Shown here one piece after another: positions 61,935 through 64,000 of a stretch of DNA of 64,000 bases. The position numbers and the translations under genes were made by a program. Source of the stretch: an uncultured Negativicutes bacterium (GTDB lineage Bacteria; Bacillota; Negativicutes; Veillonellales; Megasphaeraceae); assembly GCA_900752195.1 (NCBI GenBank), contig CAADUJ010000004.1:56517-120516 (forward strand). The letters are read 5' to 3'. The notes below the pieces were generated by a model that saw only the letters and a list, made by a program, of their open reading frames with translations, did no database searches and was not told where the DNA came from. Within the stretch, counting starts at the first letter, position 1. Each line of letters begins with the position of its first letter.

Positions 61935-63506
61935 CTATGATTGAGCTTTTTCTGACTCGCTCATCCGATTGTGGACGGCCTGTAAGATGAGGTCTGCCGA
62001 TTTTACGATACCATATGTACTCGATTTAAGGGACATATCGTAATTTGCGCCATACCCCCAATACGAATCCGTCTGTTCTAAACAATGGTCCCGCCGTTCC
62101 TGATTAATGCGATTCCGTTTTGCCAGCGCTTCGTCAGCTCCCAGATGATCTCGAAGCATAATACGCCGCACAGCTACATCAGATTCAGCAGAAATAAATA
62201 CAGTAAACGTATTGGGCCGATTACGAAGAATATAATTGGCCAGCCGACCTACAATAACACAGGATTTATGATCTGCCAATTCACAGATAACCTTTTCTTC
62301 CTGATGGAATAAGGCATCCCTGTCAGATTCCAAATCCGTCGCATAATGGACATAGTCATCATAGACCTTTGTTAACAAGGGCCCAAGAAGAAGCTTTTTA
62401 TCATTGCTCCAGGCTTCAAAAGCAGTCGGATTTTCCTGACGAGCAAGATCAAGGATTTCCGAATCATAATACGGAATACCCAGCTTTCGAGCAACGATTT
62501 TCCCTATATTACGTCCACCACTACCATATTCGCGGGCGATCGTAATGACAAGAGGCATGTGCTCTGCCCCATTTTCTGTCTTGATTTCGTCTCCTTGTGC
62601 TGCCAGTTCGCCCGTACCATGACGCTTGAATACGAGTCGTTCAATAGGTCCTGCCATCGTGCATCCTAACAAGATGAGGACCAGGCCGATTACAGCATTT
62701 GCCGTAATCGGTTCTCCTAAGATAATCGCTGATAAGATAAGGGCAATAACGGGTTTAATAAAAAATGCAAACGATGCATTGGATGGCCCCGTCAGTTCGA
62801 TGGCTTTCATGAAGCAAAGATAACCAAAACCTGTAACGACAAAGGAACAATATAAAAGCGGCCAAATAGTATGGCTATTGATACCACCAAGAATGGGATC
62901 GCCATGGAATAGCAAGATGACGAACAAGAAGACACACCCAATGAGAAAACTGAAAGCATTTTCCACATTGCCACCGAGTTTTGCAATTCTAAGCTTTCCT
63001 AACGTCGTATAGAGAGCAAAAGAAACAGCCGATGCCAATGATACGAGTAGGCCTACATTACCACTTTCGATAATCGCAACGGGGTTCGCGACGATGACGA
63101 GCCCTACTAGACTCAAAATAATGGTAATCGCTTTTTTTCGCGTAAACGCTTCATGGACGATGAAGTACGAAAAAATCATGACGAATATGGGATTGATAGA
63201 AAAGACGATGGCCGCCAACCCAGCATTGGCCATATTGACACCAATCTGGAACAAAATCATGCTAAAGCAAATATTTACCAGTCCAAGAAGGGCCAAATAC
63301 CCCCAATCAGACGACGTAAGATGAATTGCTTTTTTTCGCATATCGCGAAACGCCAACGGCAACAATATGATGCCACCCACTAAAAATCGTAAAAATGTAA
63401 GCTGGAACGGTGTAAATGCTGTTCCGGCAATTTTCAAGGAAATTTCCATTGTCCCAAAGGCAATTGCCGTCAAGAAAATAGAAAGTGTACCTAACCTGGA
63501 ACCCAT
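61935..63506 (-). CDS. DMT/EamA transporter fused to a cytidylate-kinase-like domain
   Basis: 523 residues from the ATG at MGSRLGTLSIF (GGAGG eight bases ahead). Residues about 5-290 are a ten-helix drug/metabolite transporter with two EamA repeats (ISLKIAGTAFTPFQLTFLRF, AIELTGPSNASFAFFIKPVI). After a linker, residues 317-523 form a cytidylate_kin2-type domain: MPLVITIAREYGSGGRNIGK with GSGGR as nucleotide loop, IPYYDSEILDLA, VIVGRLANYILR and RIMLRDHLGADEALAKR. No stop or frameshift separates them. An ATG at 62558 with weak GGGG upstream might also give a free kinase. Substrates are unknown. Confidence 0.85.
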   Translation of the reverse strand: MGSRLGTLSIFLTAIAFGTMEISLKIAGTAFTPFQLTFLRFLVGGIILLPLAFRDMRKKAIHLTSSDWGYLALLGLVNICFSMILFQIGVNMANAGLAAIVFSINPIFVMIFSYFIVHEAFTRKKAITIILSLVGLVIVANPVAIIESGNVGLLVSLASAVSFALYTTLGKLRIAKLGGNVENAFSFLIGCVFLFVILLFHGDPILGGINSHTIWPLLYCSFVVTGFGYLCFMKAIELTGPSNASFAFFIKPVIALILSAIILGEPITANAVIGLVLILLGCTMAGPIERLVFKRHGTGELAAQGDEIKTENGAEHMPLVITIAREYGSGGRNIGKIVARKLGIPYYDSEILDLARQENPTAFEAWSNDKKLLLGPLLTKVYDDYVHYATDLESDRDALFHQEEKVICELADHKSCVIVGRLANYILRNRPNTFTVFISAESDVAVRRIMLRDHLGADEALAKRNRINQERRDHCLEQTDSYWGYGANYDMSLKSSTYGIVKSADLILQAVHNRMSESEKAQS

Positions 63507-63558
63507 ACAAAAAGCCTCCTCTATCACTTATCTATATGATACATATAAAACTCAACTT

Positions 63559-63587
63559 ATTATAGCGCAGTTCGTACTCGTTTAAAA
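63559..63587 (-). promoter_or_regulatory. Possible promoter of the transporter-kinase gene
   Basis: A perfect -10 TATAAT with a poor -35 TTTTAA 17 bases away on the minus strand, about 53 bp before the gene. Confidence 0.45.
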
Positions 63588-63635
63588 GGAAAATTCCCAG
63601 ATATTGTCCCCTCTCTTTCCCGTATCTGCGAAATA

Positions 63636-63673
63636 TAAAAAAATAACCTGCAGCGACCTCAGCTACAGGTTAT
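63636..63673 (-). terminator. Terminator after the acyl-CoA dehydrogenase gene
   Basis: Minus-strand ATAACCTG/CAGGTTAT arms with an inner AGC/GCT pair, then seven T. It lies about 220 bp after the stop, leaving a long 3' tail. Confidence 0.75.
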
Positions 63674-63779
63674 AAAACATATAATATATGTTTTTTAGTT
63701 TACTGACAAGTAAACAGTGCATCTCTTTTCGTCAGCAGAAAGGATGGTTTTCTTCTACCTTACGTAAAGGAGTTGCAAA

Positions 63780-63845
63780 ATGGAGTTGTGTAATGTGTTG
63801 CATCTTATATATGATACATCCACGCCAGCCCCAAAGACCCGGTAG
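63780..63845 (+). CDS. Possible 21-residue peptide
   Basis: AAAGGAG stands seven bases before an ATG that opens a 21-codon frame (MELCNVLHLIYDTS, then TPAPKTR) on the plus strand, in the gap between two minus-strand genes. A GCCCC/GGGGC dyad covers its end. No promoter is clear and it may be chance. The rest of the gap shows nothing else beyond the terminator at 63.65 kb and the weak promoter at 63.57 kb. Confidence 0.2.
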   Translation: MELCNVLHLIYDTSTPAPKTR

Positions 63846-63891
63846 GGGCCTGCATGGAATATCACCAATGGATTGATATTAAACTGTCAAA

Positions 63892-64000
63892 TTAGCGGAG
63901 GATAGCGCCAGAAATGACCATCTGCTGAACCTGGTTGGTACCTTCGTAAATCTGTGTGATTTTAGCATCACGCATGTACCGTTCAACAGGATATTCACGG
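63892..64000 (-). CDS. Acyl-CoA dehydrogenase, C-terminal fragment
   Basis: The last 35 codons of a gene entering from the right edge. REYPVERYMRDAKITQIYEG with TNQVQQMVISGAILR is the conserved C-terminal end of short-chain acyl-CoA dehydrogenases; the YEGTNQVQ motif binds FAD. Butyryl-CoA dehydrogenase (bcd) is likely in a butyrate-forming anaerobe, but the specificity cannot be proven from this part. Confidence 0.85.
   Translation of the reverse strand, partial: REYPVERYMRDAKITQIYEGTNQVQQMVISGAILR

Noticed and set aside
1..64000. Mobile elements, CRISPR arrays, prophage or toxin-antitoxin genes
   Set aside because: No transposase, integrase, cas gene, regularly spaced repeats or phage genes were seen; gene order and composition look like a stable core region.

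Overview
The window looks like a chromosomal segment of a diderm Firmicute of the Negativicutes, most likely Megasphaera or a close Veillonellaceae relative. This is inferred from protein content and not from an alignment. It combines Firmicute hallmarks (FapR-controlled fab operon, T-box valS leader, Rex, DUF951, YitT, YdbC) with a nearly complete lipopolysaccharide pathway. An [FeFe] hydrogenase, HydE and the tail of a short-chain acyl-CoA dehydrogenase point to an anaerobic fermenter. Almost everything is on the minus strand. I see no IS element, prophage, CRISPR array or rRNA.

Layout, left to right. 1-2.8 kb: DNA repair (sbcC fragment, sbcD, nfo) and a PerR/Fur regulator. 3.1-11.9 kb: a radical SAM gene, then the fatty-acid operon read as fapR-plsX-fabH-fabD-fabG-acpP-enoyl reductase-fabF-rnc, with a promoter and a FapR-like operator ahead of fapR. 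11.9-14.8 kb: ydbC, yitT, a YqgF-like nuclease and a DUF3084 protein. 15-30.8 kb: the envelope cluster in two units, lpxC-fabZ-lpxA and lpxI-lpxB-msbA-waaA-lpxK-kdsB-kdsA-kdsD-kdsC-lpxL-lptC-lptA-lptB-lptF/G. It covers lipid A from LpxA/LpxC onward, Kdo synthesis and transfer, late acylation, flipping and Lpt export; lpxD is absent. 31-33.8 kb: argGH. 34-36.9 kb: a GT51 transglycosylase, rex with its own operator, and an O-antigen ligase-like protein. 37-41.3 kb: valS-folC behind a T-box leader. 41.4-43.9 kb (plus strand): a Tat-exported phosphoesterase, a long structured RNA leader with its own promoter and terminator, a LysE-type exporter and tRNA-Ser. 44-49.8 kb: hydE, uracil permease, FtsW-like protein, trmB and an [FeFe] hydrogenase. 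50-58.8 kb: the histidine operon hisZ-G-D-C-B-H-A-F-IE ending in a HAD hydrolase. 58.9-63.5 kb: DUF951, MscS, a three-gene membrane locus including a HAAS-domain protein, and a DMT transporter fused to a cytidylate-kinase-like domain. The right edge cuts an acyl-CoA dehydrogenase gene.

The genes mostly form biosynthetic operons. FabZ links fatty-acid and lipid A synthesis, and the acyl-ACPs made by the fab operon feed PlsX, LpxA and LpxL. The points most worth checking are the structured RNA before the LysE gene (42.76-43.09 kb), the transporter-kinase fusion (61.9-63.5 kb), the Rex operator lying over the end of the upstream gene, the hydrogenase with an unusual triple-Cys L1 motif, the short promoter-terminator leader before trmB, and the HAD hydrolase that may supply the missing histidinol-phosphate phosphatase. 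Start codons were chosen by Shine-Dalgarno position, so several genes start later than their longest frame; fabF, the enoyl reductase, lpxL, the phosphoesterase and the 61.3 kb gene use TTG or GTG.
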